From: Turnera subulata
Lineage: Eukaryota; Streptophyta; Magnoliopsida; Malpighiales; Passifloraceae
Reading direction: 5' to 3'
Assembly (NCBI GenBank): GCA_028386065.3
Contig: JAKUCV010003186.1
Location: 43,600-107,599 of the forward strand
DNA length: 64,000 bases
The notes beneath the pieces are model-generated. The model saw only the letters and a program-made list of their open reading frames with translations. It was not told the DNA's origin and did no database searches. This document shows positions 11,908 to 22,091 of this stretch, one piece after another. The translations under genes and the position numbers were made by a program. Position 1 is the first letter of the stretch. Every line of letters starts with the position of its first letter.

Positions 11908-12521
11908 TGGATTGGATGGCAGTAAAGCGTATCTTGAGGTATCTTGCAGGAACGCAAACCTATGGTTTTCTTCTTCGTCCAACAGCTTTCCACCGAGTGA
12001 CAACATACAGTGATGCTGATTGGGCCGGGTGCATGGACACTCGACGATCTACAACTAGCTATTGTGTTTTTCTGGGAGGGAATCTCTTCTCTTGGTCTGC
12101 AAAGAAACAAGCCACAGTTTCCAGGAGCAGTGCCGAATCCGAGTATCGCGCCCTGGCAAGTGTGGTAGCTGATGTAGCCTGGCTTCGAAACCTTCTTCAT
12201 GAGCTTCGTTGTGCTCCTCAACAACCAATCACGGTTCACTGCGATAATCTATCGGCCACCTTCCTTGCTAATAATCCGGTTCAGCATCAACAAACCAAGC
12301 ATTTGGAGATTGATCTCCATTTCATCAGGGAACGAGTCCAGAATGGCCAAATTTAAGTTCTTCATGTGGATTCTTCACAGCAGTTAGCGGATATATTTAC
12401 CAAGTCATTTGGTACTTCAAGTTTTCTGACCCAACGATCCAATTTGAGTCTGGTTTGCAGCACCACCCTCCAATTGCGGGGGAGTATTAGATAAGTGATA
12501 ATGTTAGCAGTGTTAGTTATG
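11908..12521 (+). pseudogene. Inverted copia RNase H plus start of 3' LTR
   Basis: Plus-strand RNase H reading from [12 protein letters not shown] through [46 protein letters not shown] and TKHLEIDLHFIRERVQ to a stop near 12355. A polypurine tract (GCGGGGGAG at about 12477-12485) and only the first 36 or so bases of the LTR follow. It is a near copy of the minus-strand segment at about 9310-9935, so the two form inverted arms of roughly 600 bp. This RNase H frame is intact whereas the other arm has a stop. Confidence 0.85.
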
Positions 12522-13128
12522 AAGATGCAAATCACCCAATTCCTGATCCCTTACACCGCCAAGAGAGAGTTGAATCACTCGCTTTGTGGTAGTGTTGCAT
12601 CCCACAAAGTCCCATTTACAACAATCAGCATCCTCCTCATTGTGCACCCAACTTGACAAAGGATCATTATTGCCATTTGTGTGATTGATCCAAGCTTTGA
12701 TCTCCAGAAGAGCATCCCTTTCTTCCTTGAAACATGCATAAGAACCATAGTGTTAGGTATGTGGGCTAAATTTTCTTTGGTCAAAGAAAACACACCCAAA
12801 GCTGCAAAAGAAGACCAAGAAGATTAGCACCCAAAGTTAGAAATTTAGCACCCATTTGTTGAAGTTTTGATGATTCATTCTCTATATATAAAGAATGAAA
12901 TCCATCTACATAAACACACAAATCACACTGAAGGAAGAGTGTGTAGGCAGAGAAAACGCAGGAAAGAAAGAGAGGGGAAGAGAGAGGGAAAGAGAGAGGA
13001 AGAGAGAAAGAAAATTTAGTCCCTCTATTTTTAGGAAGAAGATGTTTAGTCCTTCTAAATTTTAGAAGTGACAACACAATCCCTCTTATTTAGGGTATTT
13101 TTGGGAAACACTATTTGTGGGATACTAT

Positions 13129-14504
13129 TGATATGTGTGCATATCATATAGTAATTTGGAGCTTAAAATACCCCTTTGGCCAAGCATTTAGTTAGGATCA
13201 TGCATGTATTTATAGTTTTTAGCTTGTTTTCCACTAGTTTTGCTTCTAGTTATTAATTTGCACTTTCAGGTATCTTTTGTTGCAAAATGGCTTGATTTTG
13301 GAAGAATTGGAGTACTCTAAAGGATTCTGGAGATTTTGGAGCTAATTCGTGAAGATTTATTGACGGTGAGTTTTCAACGGTGTCACAGCGTTGAAACCCG
13401 CAGACCAGAATCTGGAGCATTATAGTCCATACGACAGAAGGATTACTTGTTGGCCAATTAATAAGTTGGCACCGACTTTGCTGCTATTTCTAAGGAAATT
13501 TAATACACTTTTTGTTGCTCCTAAAAGAAAGGAGAACTCCTAGGATATTAATTCCTACTTTCTAGATGTCTTGGCTAGAATCTAGGAATTTAAAAGTCTA
13601 GGATTTTACTACAATAAAAGGGGATCGCAGCAGCAAAAAAAGGGGATTTTTCTGGAGCTGAAAATCGACAGCAGGAGCAAGGAAGAGAAGCTCTCTTGTC
13701 TATTTTCTTTTGTTCTCTATTTCGGTTTGTAAGATGAACAAATCCTCCATACTTGCTTTCTATTTTATTATGAACTAAACCTCTTTTCTAGATCAAGAGG
13801 GATGTAGCTACTCAACTTTTTTTATGATTTAATTACTCCTTGAGCAGTTTTCTTATTTGTGTTCTTGATTTGTTTATGTGAGCATAATTCGGGTTTGAAG
13901 CTTGATCACCTTAAAACTTGTCTCAGGAATTAGACTAAGCACCGACAGGAGACGTTTAATTCTGGAAAATCATAAACAAACCCTAATCTAGGTGCTGAAA
14001 GGCATTAGGATTATTGTGGAATTAGTAACAACAAAAAGCATCATTGCTCTTAGGAATAGGTTTGATCCACGACAGTGGTAAGATTGACCTCTGAGACGAA
14101 ATTATACCTCCAAAAGTCGATAATTTCACCCTCGGTTGTTACCCATCAAGAAAACAAATAGAAAGCTGTAGATTTTTAGCGAACGGTGCCGCCCCGTTTG
14201 CGGACACGGAACAGAGTCACCCTGTTAGCAGGATCTTGAGGATAATTAGGGCATAAAAGGATAGAGTAGTGAACCCAGATTGATCTAGACCTTCTCTAAT
14301 CTGTTATCTTCATATTATTTACGTTTTTTTAAATTGTTCATTTTATTGTTGAATCGCAATCTCAATTATAATTACCAATTCATCACTATTTTACTGTTTT
14401 CAGCCTAACGAAGTGAGTCCGTTGATTAATTATTTTTCCTAGTCCCTGTGGATATGACCTTGTGTGCTACCTCGTTCTGTGCGCTTGCAGATTTTACCGC
14501 ATCA
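13129..14504 (+). repeat. Athila 5' LTR
   Basis: It starts TGATATGTGTGCATATCA, itself a short inverted repeat, and ends ACCGCATCA. The left ~600 bp differ strongly from the 3' LTR, whereas the right ~730 bp (from about 13778) are nearly identical to it. Confidence 0.93.
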
Positions 14505-14510
14505 AGTTTT

Positions 14511-14528
14511 TGGCGCCGTTGCCGGGGA
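14511..14528 (+). other. tRNA-Asp-type primer-binding site
   Basis: TGGCGCCGTTGCCGGGGA, complementary to the 3' end of plant tRNA-Asp, as used by Athila elements, six bases after the 5' LTR. Confidence 0.9.
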
Positions 14529-14620
14529 CTAGTGTCAAATAATTAATTACTGATTTATTTCTTTAGGCTTTTATTTGTGTTTTACCATCTCTTTTTCTGA
14601 GTTTCAGGATTCAGCCTTAT

Positions 14621-15961
14621 ATGAGCTCAGGAACTCGCAGCCAGAATCCCAAACTCATCTCTGTTTCTGACCCTGAATCACTCCTCCGTTCTAAGTCCCA
14701 AAATCTGGAAGAGGCTCTGAACAGTGCCACACCGTCAGAAACATCCGGGACAGAGAAAGTAGGAGAGGAAAAAGAACTGATACTTATTCCTGTTGCAATG
14801 GCAGCTAACGAAGAAGATGAGCTGAATAATGTGCCCATGAATGAGCTGCTAGCTCGAGGGATTGAGAACAGGAGCTACCCCATCGTCCACCCGAAGATTA
14901 CAGCAGCTCAATATGAACTGAAACCGAGTCTTATTCAACTTGTGGAGAATAAAACTTTCAGTGGCTTATCATCGGAGGACCCGCACCAGCACTTGCACAA
15001 TTTCCTCCAATATTGTGACACTGTTAAGATTCAGGATTATAGTGATGATGCCAAGCGGCTTCGCTTGTTTCCATATTCTTTGGTGGGAAAGGCTCAAAAG
15101 TCGCTTTCTAGCCTCCCTACCAATAGCATCACCTCTTGGTCTGAGATGGAGGTTGCATTTTTGAAGAAGTATTTCCCAACGAGCAAGCAGACTAAACTTC
15201 GGTTGGAGATTCAAGGATTCCAGCAGAGGGCTGATGAGTCTCTCAAGGAAGCTTGGGATAGGTATCAAGATTTGATTGCAAGGTGCCCCAATCACTTTGT
15301 TCGACCATTGGTATTATTGCAAACTTTCTATGATCATGCGACACCTGCTGGGCAATCCACTTTGAATTTTATTACAGGGGGGAATTTCTTAGTTGTAACC
15401 TATAATGAAGCTTGCCGATTGATGGAGAATTTGGCCGATGAAACTACCAATAGGAACCCACCTGGCGTCCTACAGGTTGACATCGTTCAGAAAATCGAAG
15501 CGGGGATGTCAGCCATGCAGCATCAGATTAAGGAGATGGGCAGTAAATTCGACAAGATGATGCTCAAATCTGTTGCAGAACCCGTCCTGAGGTGCGAAGC
15601 CTACAATGGTGCCCATACATTCCAAGATTGCCCGCAGTTGATGAACGAAGAGGCACATTATATCAATAGGCAATCGATCCCATATCAGCAAGGGGGCAAT
15701 CAATACTATCAGCAATCTCGACCATATAATCAGGGGCAGCAAGGATACCATGGGTGCCAACAGCAAAACCTCCCCCAGCAGCAAGACGTGATGAGCATGC
15801 TTAAGGCTATCATGGAAACTCAAAACAAGTTGGCGGAAGACATGCAACAAATCAAGGATCACTCAAAAATCCTTGATAACCAGATGGCCCAACATGCTCA
15901 ACAACTCAGGAACACTCAAGGCAAGCTACCAGGTCAGCCGGAGGAAAATCCCAGGGAATAG
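14621..15961 (+). CDS. Athila Gag (446 codons)
   Basis: Capsid protein of the Athila element. The start is the first ATG after the PBS in the long frame (MSSGTRSQNP). The gag core runs from about residue 85 to 230 (HPKITAAQYELKPSLIQLVE, FSGLSSEDPHQHLHNFLQYC, RLRLFPYSLVGKAQKSL, FLKKYFPTSKQTKLRLEI). A Gln/Tyr-rich stretch and a coiled-coil-like C-terminus (MSMLKAIMETQNKLAEDMQQ) follow. The frame closes with TAG at 15959-15961, after which the same frame continues open into the protease (CKAVTLRSGKKL). The TAG therefore most simply replaces CAG (Gln). It could be a decay mutation or, less likely, a read-through signal. Confidence 0.88.
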   Translation: MSSGTRSQNPKLISVSDPESLLRSKSQNLEEALNSATPSETSGTEKVGEEKELILIPVAMAANEEDELNNVPMNELLARGIENRSYPIVHPKITAAQYELKPSLIQLVENKTFSGLSSEDPHQHLHNFLQYCDTVKIQDYSDDAKRLRLFPYSLVGKAQKSLSSLPTNSITSWSEMEVAFLKKYFPTSKQTKLRLEIQGFQQRADESLKEAWDRYQDLIARCPNHFVRPLVLLQTFYDHATPAGQSTLNFITGGNFLVVTYNEACRLMENLADETTNRNPPGVLQVDIVQKIEAGMSAMQHQIKEMGSKFDKMMLKSVAEPVLRCEAYNGAHTFQDCPQLMNEEAHYINRQSIPYQQGGNQYYQQSRPYNQGQQGYHGCQQQNLPQQQDVMSMLKAIMETQNKLAEDMQQIKDHSKILDNQMAQHAQQLRNTQGKLPGQPEENPRE

Positions 15962-17212
15962 TGCAAAGCTGTTACTCTGCGTAGTGGTAAGAAACTGCAG
16001 CCAGTGCAACAGAGTGACCCCGTTCGCCAATCTGCAGTGGAAAAGAATGATGGGGCAAGTTCGGCAGCTGCTCAACCTCAATCACAGACCTCTAAAGGGA
16101 AGGAAAAGCTGGAAGAAAAGATTGAAGTGCAGCCATATATGCCTCCTCTTCCATACCCCGAAGTTTACAAGAATACCAAGCTTGATGCCAAATTTCGGAA
16201 GTTTGTGGAGATGTTGAAGAAAGTATGCATTAATCTCCTATTTACAGAGGTGATTAGTGAGATTCCAAGCTATGCTAAGTTCCTGAAAGACCTTGTGTCC
16301 AAGAAGAGAGCCATTGAGTGTGCTGAAACGGTGCCCATGACCGAAAAGTGCAGTGCACTTATCTTGCAAAAATTTCCAGCAAAGAGGAAGGACCCAGGGA
16401 GTTTTTCAATTCCTTGCATTGTTGATACTCTGAAAATTGACAAAGCTTTGTGTGATTTAGGGGCAAGTGTCAGCTTAATTCCTCTATCCCTTGCTAAGAA
16501 AATATCAATTGGGGACTTGAAACCCACCAGGATGACCCTGCAGCTAACTGACCGGAGTGTTAAACATCCAATTGGGGTGCTTGAAGATGTTCCTGTGCAG
16601 ATTGGAAAATTGCAGATTCCAGTAGACTTTGTTGTTTTAGAAATGGAAACCGATTCCCAAACACCCATCATACTTGGAAGACCTTTCTTAGCAACCGCAG
16701 GGGCTATGATTGATTGCTCAGAAGGGAAGCTGACCCTCAAGGTTGGCAATGATTTAGTGGAGTTCAACATTCCAGAGGCTGCTAGGAATGAACTCAGTGC
16801 AAACATGTGCTATAGAGTTGATGCATTTACGGACATGGTTGCAAGGGAGATTGATCAAGAAGGCCCACTCTGTGACCCAATCGATGCACTATTGACTTCC
16901 CTTATTGATGGTGCACAACAAGAGGAACAAAACGCTCCAGAATATACTTGCTTGATCGAAGGGGACGTACCAGAAACTATCCAGCAAGTTTATAAGCTCG
17001 AACCTGTGTCACAGAGTGACCCTGTTGATGACCATGACCTGAAAAAAAGATTCCAACCAGTGGTCCAAGTCCTTCCTCATGGAGTAGTGGAGTCAATTGA
17101 TGGAAAGCCTGAACCATTCAGGGTCAGTGGACAGTTGTTCACGCCATATGACCCAGGGGATACAGTAGACAACAGGGCGACTCTGTTGCTTCGAGACTCT
17201 CCCATTACTTAA
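15962..17212 (+). CDS. Athila protease region (in frame with gag after a TAG)
   Basis: Continues the gag frame; the first Met is at 16004, so there may be no separate start. It contains an aspartic-protease core: CDLGASVSLIPLSLAKK with the D-L-G-A-S active-site version usual in Athila/Tat elements, then QTPIILGRPFLATAGAMIDC. In full-length relatives the reverse transcriptase follows in the same polyprotein. Here the frame stops at 17210-17212 and pol is absent. Confidence 0.85.
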   Translation, partial: CKAVTLRSGKKLQPVQQSDPVRQSAVEKNDGASSAAAQPQSQTSKGKEKLEEKIEVQPYMPPLPYPEVYKNTKLDAKFRKFVEMLKKVCINLLFTEVISEIPSYAKFLKDLVSKKRAIECAETVPMTEKCSALILQKFPAKRKDPGSFSIPCIVDTLKIDKALCDLGASVSLIPLSLAKKISIGDLKPTRMTLQLTDRSVKHPIGVLEDVPVQIGKLQIPVDFVVLEMETDSQTPIILGRPFLATAGAMIDCSEGKLTLKVGNDLVEFNIPEAARNELSANMCYRVDAFTDMVAREIDQEGPLCDPIDALLTSLIDGAQQEEQNAPEYTCLIEGDVPETIQQVYKLEPVSQSDPVDDHDLKKRFQPVVQVLPHGVVESIDGKPEPFRVSGQLFTPYDPGDTVDNRATLLLRDSPIT

Positions 17213-19106
17213 ATGGAAGGGTGTCCAGCTAAGACGACATTAAAGAAGCGCTTCTCAAGAGGCAACCCGAGATTTTTGGAGGTAATTTTCAGTTTATGCA
17301 TTTTTACTTTTAATTTTCTTTGTCGTTTATTTTATTTTGCAGAAAAAAAAAAAGAAAAATCAAAAAGACAAAAAAAATAGAGAGCAAGCAAGCATGACAC
17401 AACGTGGAGGACTTGGGGATGGGACAATCACCAGCAAAATCCAGAGAAGCATCCCTTCTCCCTTTTATTTATCTTTCTGTATTTTGCTTGGTTCACATAC
17501 CCACACACAGGCACCCCTAACAGCGTCACTCTGTTCGCATTTTTGTGTTCTGTATTGTGTTCCTAAACCCACCCATTCCCACCCTTATCTATTACACATG
17601 CTAGTTTTTAGGTTTGGGGGTGCCCTTTCATGTCATGTCCTTGCTCTTTTCTTGCTTTCTGTGTTTCTTATTTATTTGTTGCTTTGTACCCCTTTTTGTG
17701 TTTCTTTTGGTCCAGTGAGGACACTGTTCCGTCTAGGTTTGGGGGTGCAAATTTGCAATTTGTGGCATTGTTTATTTTTATGCATGAACTTTTGTTGCAT
17801 GGGCCAAAGGATTTTGTATGTAATTCTGATGTTTGCCTATTTCGGTTTGTACGGTGCGACTCTGTTCAATTCTGCTTGCGTTAGTTCAGCCTTGGAATGA
17901 CTACTCTTTTATCTATTTTTGAACTTACACCGAATCAGGTCCTTAAGTACACACTAATTACCACATGATAATTCAAATTCTTGATCACAGTTAGCCAAAG
18001 TGACGTCCTTAGGATTTGGATAGTTTAGAGAATTCTTAAAAACTTCTAAGAAACAATTGTCCTAGAACATCTCTTACACTTTCATTGAGGCAAAATTTCT
18101 AGCACAATCTTGATCAGAGACATGATTTAGGCCATCCTTGATTTACACTCACACAGAAACCATAGCCTACCCTTGATCATTATATCCCTTGCTTGCCCTT
18201 TGAGCCTACTTTAGATGGTCATACATTCTTTTGTTACCCACAACAACTACCTCACACCTTTGCAGCCACTTACATGACCATCTTGTGCCTGATCAGCACA
18301 CATTTTTTCTTTGAAATCAACCCATACCCGTTCTGTTAAGTTATTGAGTCCATATACTTGCGCATCAGTTCATAAAAGAGCATTGAACATCAGATTTCAA
18401 AACTAACGGTCTCGCCCTATTCAGAATTTCTGTGAAAAGGATACAAGCTGTAGCATGATTAACCCCTGCTCACTCACGGAAAAAAAAAAAGAGCAAAAAG
18501 TTGAGAAAAAAACACAGAAAAACGTAACACACACAAAAAAACACAAAAACAAAAAAAAATGTGTGTGCATTTGAGTTGAGCAGGGCAGATCATTCAATGA
18601 ATATTACTGCCAGGGAACAGGGTCAGACTGTTGAAACATCGAGTTGCGCTAATTTTGCAAGGTTTGGATTCAGTGATTTGACAGACTTTTGAACACTCTT
18701 TCCCCTTCATTCGAAACACAAACCTAACCTCGTTTCAACCCTTTATTAAGCCCTATTGATCTTTGATTATTGATATGTGCCCATTAGTGGAGATGCGAGT
18801 TTTGAGTTGCCTATGGGACATTGTTTCAACTATTTGATCTCTAAGCATATCTTTTGAAGGACTGATTGGATTGAATGTTTGTGAAGGAATTTGAATCTTG
18901 ATCGTGAGTAGTTTGGTGAGCTTTAAACCTGAAATTTTTATGAGCAAACTTTTCAAGGTAGATTTTTCTAAGTCTAACTCGCAAGTTGCATTTGAACAGG
19001 GTCACGCTGTGCAGTTCTGAATAGACAACATCCGTGTGCATCTTTTCCCTTGATTTATTATTTAGTTTTGCTTGGGGACAAGCAAAACTTTAGGTTTGGG
19101 GGAATT
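17213..19106 (+). other. Athila 3' untranslated region
   Basis: No conserved domain. Three copies of a TAGGTTTGGGGG-type motif lie here: 17609-17620, 17734-17745 and the functional polypurine tract at about 19091-19102. The open frame at about 17337-17900 is T-rich and hydrophobic, with no family I recognise. It may be decayed sequence from the env-like region that Athila elements carry in this position. Confidence 0.6.
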
Positions 19107-20480
19107 TGATATGTGTGCATATCATATAGTAATTTGGAGCATAAAATGTCCCTTTGGCCAAGTATTTAGTTAGGAACCATGCATTTTAATTACGGTTTTT
19201 GTCTATTTTATACTAGCATTATCTTCACTGATTGATACTTGCTTTCAGGTGTCTTTTGATGCAAAATAACCTATATTTCGTGGGATTCAAGCTCTTTGTG
19301 GATTTCTGGAAAGATTGGAGCTGATTTGATGAAGATTTCCTGGCGAAGAGTTTTCAACGGTGTCACTCTGTTGAATCCCGCAGGACAGAATCTGGAATTT
19401 ATTATAAATTGTGTCAACTCTAGCTTGCTATTTAGTAGGAGTTATATTAAACCACCGACTTGTTTGGCACTCCTATAAGAGAAAGAAGCCTGCTGTGACT
19501 AAAAGAAGGAAAAGAATCCTAGAAAAAAATATTAATTCCTAGATTCTAGCTACCTAAGCTAACTTCTAGGAATTAATGCTAGGGTTTCTTGGAGCATAAA
19601 AGGTGAAGTCGGCTCCAGCAGAAGGGGGACTCCAGAATTTTGTCGACAGCAGCTGGAAGGCAGAAGACTTTTTGTGGAGATTTTTCTGGTTTTATTTTAC
19701 GGTTTGCTATGAACAAATCCTCCATGTTTATTTTATATTTTTCTATGAACTAATCCTCTTTTCTAGATCAAGAGGGATGTAGCTACTCAACTCTTTTTAT
19801 GATTTAATTACTCCTCGAGCAGTTTTCTTATTTGTGTTCTTGATTTGTTTATGTGAGCATAATTCGGGTTTGAAGCTTGATCACCTTAAAACTTGTCTCA
19901 GGAGTTAGACTAAGCACTGACAGGAGATGTTTAATTCTGGAAAATCATAAACAAAACCTAATCTAGGTGCTGAAAGGCATTAGGATTATTGTGGAATTAG
20001 TAACAACAAAAAGCATCATTGCTCTTAGGAATAGGTTTGATCCACGACAGTGGTAAGATTGACCTCTGAGACGAAATTATACCTCCAAAAGTCGATAATT
20101 TCACCCTAGGTTGTTACCCATCAAGAAAACAAATAGAAAGCTGTAGATTTTTAGCGAACAGTGTCGCCCCGTTCGCGGACACGAAACAGAGTCACCCTGT
20201 TAGTAGGATCTGGAGGATAATTAGGGCATAAAAGGATAGAGTAGTGAACCCTGATTGATCTAGACCTTCTCTATTCTGTTATCTTCATATTATTTACGTT
20301 TTTTTAAATTGTTCATTTTATTTTTGAATCGCAATCTCAATTTATAATCACCAATTCATCACTATTTTACTGTTTTCAGCCTAACGGAGTGAGCCCGTTG
20401 CTTAATTATTTTGCCTAGTCCCTATGGATACGACCTTGTGTGCTACCTCGATCTGTGCGCTTGCAGATTTTACCGCATCA
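19107..20480 (+). repeat. Athila 3' LTR
   Basis: It starts TGATATGTGTGCATATCA and ends ACCGCATCA, 1374 bp, followed by the ACTAT duplication. Confidence 0.93.
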
Positions 20481-20684
20481 ACTATCTCGTAAGACTAATA
20501 TTTTTATATTAGTGGAAGTTTTGAAGATCGTGGACCTAGGCAAGAGTAAGACCGAACCACGTTAAATTCTTTGTGTCTCTTTTTATTTTTCGCGAATCTT
20601 TTGCAGTTTTTCCCAACACATAGTACGTCCAGTTTAGAAATAATAACAATGTTGTGAACACTATCCACTCCCGCGCTGGCCTCA

Positions 20685-21380
20685 TTATTTTATCAGCTGC
20701 TCATAAATACATTCTTCTTACCCAAGGAATGATTGCTTTATGATACTCACAAGGATGTAGGTTTGGAGGTGGCTGAAGGTGAAGGTGATTGATGAGTCCC
20801 GGAGACTAAACCAAAATCAAGGACGACGACTAATCACTGAGTAAATTATTCGTTGGGAGCGTAAAAAGGTTCCTAACGGAAACCAAGAAACCAGAACGAA
20901 AAAGAAGATTATCTTGAGTTGAAGATTGGCCTATACAAAATTGAATTGGTAAGTAGTCAAACTTTCTGACTTTACAGTAATATTATAAAGCAATGATCAC
21001 TTGCCTAGAGGAATAGAGAAAAGGTAGCACACTTTCCAGGACCATATTTTTTTTTTAATGCAAGATGCATTATCATGAGTAAAGCCAACCATCAAGTCCT
21101 GAAAACATAGAAAAGATGTACAGCAAATATCCGTTAGACTAATGTTTTGTTTAATCTCGTATTGTCTCTTATGCATTGTAGGTAACTTTTCATTTGTATT
21201 TCTCTATTATTCTTTTTTGCATGTTGTTTACTTAACATTGAGAGATCGAGGAGATAAGAAGTTTCAGCTTTTTTGTATAATGTTTTGTCTTTCACAAACC
21301 AATTTCTAGAATGACAAAAATGTTTCTTTGGCGTTTGTGTTAACTTCCAACCAATACAACAGTAATTAATGTACGTGTAT
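20685..21380. other. Intergenic, former promoter of the split receptor-like protein copy
   Basis: No gene. The first ~120 bp resemble the region upstream of the intact receptor-like protein gene (33664-33790), including a CATAAATACATTC/TATTTATCAGC segment and GGAATGATTG. Nothing else is recognised. Confidence 0.5.
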
Positions 21381-21384
21381 CCTG

Positions 21385-21602
21385 AACTATGTACAACATG
21401 TGGGTAAGAGGCATAGGATATTAACAGGCTGCTTATTTTTTAGCCAATATGGGGAATACAAACTGAATTATTTCCCAAAGTACAGAACATAGTACAAACT
21501 ACAAACTTGACAAAGCTTATGAAAAATATCCACCAAGAAATTGTAGCAAGTGGTAATCAACATTTCAATGAAGTAAAACCAAAGCGCATCGCCAATAGGG
21601 TT
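21385..21602 (-). pseudogene. Duplicated 3' end of a receptor-like protein gene
   Basis: Matches 21945-22205, the 3' UTR plus last codons of the intact gene: shared ATACAAACTGAAT, TACAAACTACAAACT, GACAAAGCTTATGAAAA and TTGCAAGTGGTAAT-type blocks ending CGTCGCCAATA. Only the cytoplasmic-tail end of the coding sequence is kept. It is a truncated tandem copy about 560 bp downstream of the original. Confidence 0.75.
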
Positions 21603-22091
21603 CTATGAAGAATAGAGAACAACCAATGAACAATATGGTTCTGCAAAGTCTTAACCAATCAACAAAGTACTCAAATAGGAATAGAACAATGCATCAACAG
21701 TTAATTACTATGCTCAATTTTTGGAAAAGAAGTGTTTTCATTCATTCTCACCAAATTGCATTACACCAGCAGCGATTTTATACACAGAGTTTTGTATTCA
21801 TCAGCATGAACACGTACATAAGATACTAGCCACATAAAAAAGAACTCTATTTTGTCAAAGATTCTTGAAAGCTCTAGAGTCCTTAAGATCCTGGCTGCTG
21901 CTGTTAATACGTAAATATAACGTGACCTGATCAACAAGTGTACAAGTGTTTGTACAACATATGGGTAGGAGACGCAGGGTACCAACAGGCTGATCTGAAA
22001 TACAAACTGAATGATTCCCCAAGATACAGAACAATACTACAAACTACAAACTGAAGTCAGACACAGCAAAACACACCCTCAGTTTCTAGTA
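21603..22091. other. Intergenic and 3' UTR of the receptor-like protein gene
   Basis: No gene recognised. The right part is the 3' flank of the gene ending at 22092. Confidence 0.6.

Larger units (their letters stand above)
13129..20480 (+). mobile_element. Athila-type Ty3/gypsy element, non-autonomous (gag-PR only)
   Basis: A complete LTR-to-LTR element of 7352 bp flanked by the 5-bp duplication ACTAT (13124-13128 and 20481-20485). The LTRs are 13129-14504 and 19107-20480. The tRNA-Asp-type PBS (TGGCGCCGTTGCCGGGGA, 14511-14528) and the polypurine tract ending GGTTTGGGGGAAT before 19107 are typical of Athila. Coding capacity is gag and protease only; reverse transcriptase, RNase H and integrase are missing. 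A motif near 17248-17270 (AAGCGCTTCTCAAGAGGCAA) that in my memory of Athila/Tat elements follows pol comes directly after the protease frame, indicating an internal deletion. It must have depended on enzymes supplied in trans. Confidence 0.93.
12751..20619 (+). mobile_element. Solo LTR (about 512 bp) interrupted by an Athila element
   Basis: The LTR starts TGTTAGG (12751) and ends CCCAACA (20619). It is split into 12751-13128 and 20486-20619 by the Athila insertion. Its target-site duplication CATAG is intact on both sides (12746-12750 and 20620-20624). A TATA-like CTATATATAAAG lies near 12882. There is no internal region, so it is a solo LTR produced by LTR-LTR recombination. The TGTT...AACA ends suggest copia. 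Confidence 0.85.
9115..20684 (-). pseudogene. LRR receptor-like protein exon 1, split by three insertions
   Basis: N-terminal exon of a receptor-like protein in three minus-strand pieces: 20620-20684 (ATG at 20684, signal peptide MRPAREWIVF), 12522-12750 (LRR N-terminal cap: EERDALLEIKAW, DADCCKW, CNTTTKRVIQLSLGG) and about 9115-9167 (NTSLFQNLKEL). It is colinear with exon 1 of the intact gene at 33306-33663. With one copy of each target duplication removed, the pieces read without a stop. The gene was therefore probably intact when it was hit by the solo LTR (12751-20619, itself containing Athila) and by the Ale composite (about 9168-12521). The region left of 9110 is other transposon DNA and no later exons are attached. 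It cannot make a receptor now. Confidence 0.85.

Noticed and set aside
17337..17900. 187-codon open frame in the Athila 3' region as an env gene
   Set aside because: No signal peptide plus coiled coil plus membrane anchor arrangement could be shown; T-rich composition gives hydrophobic residues by chance.
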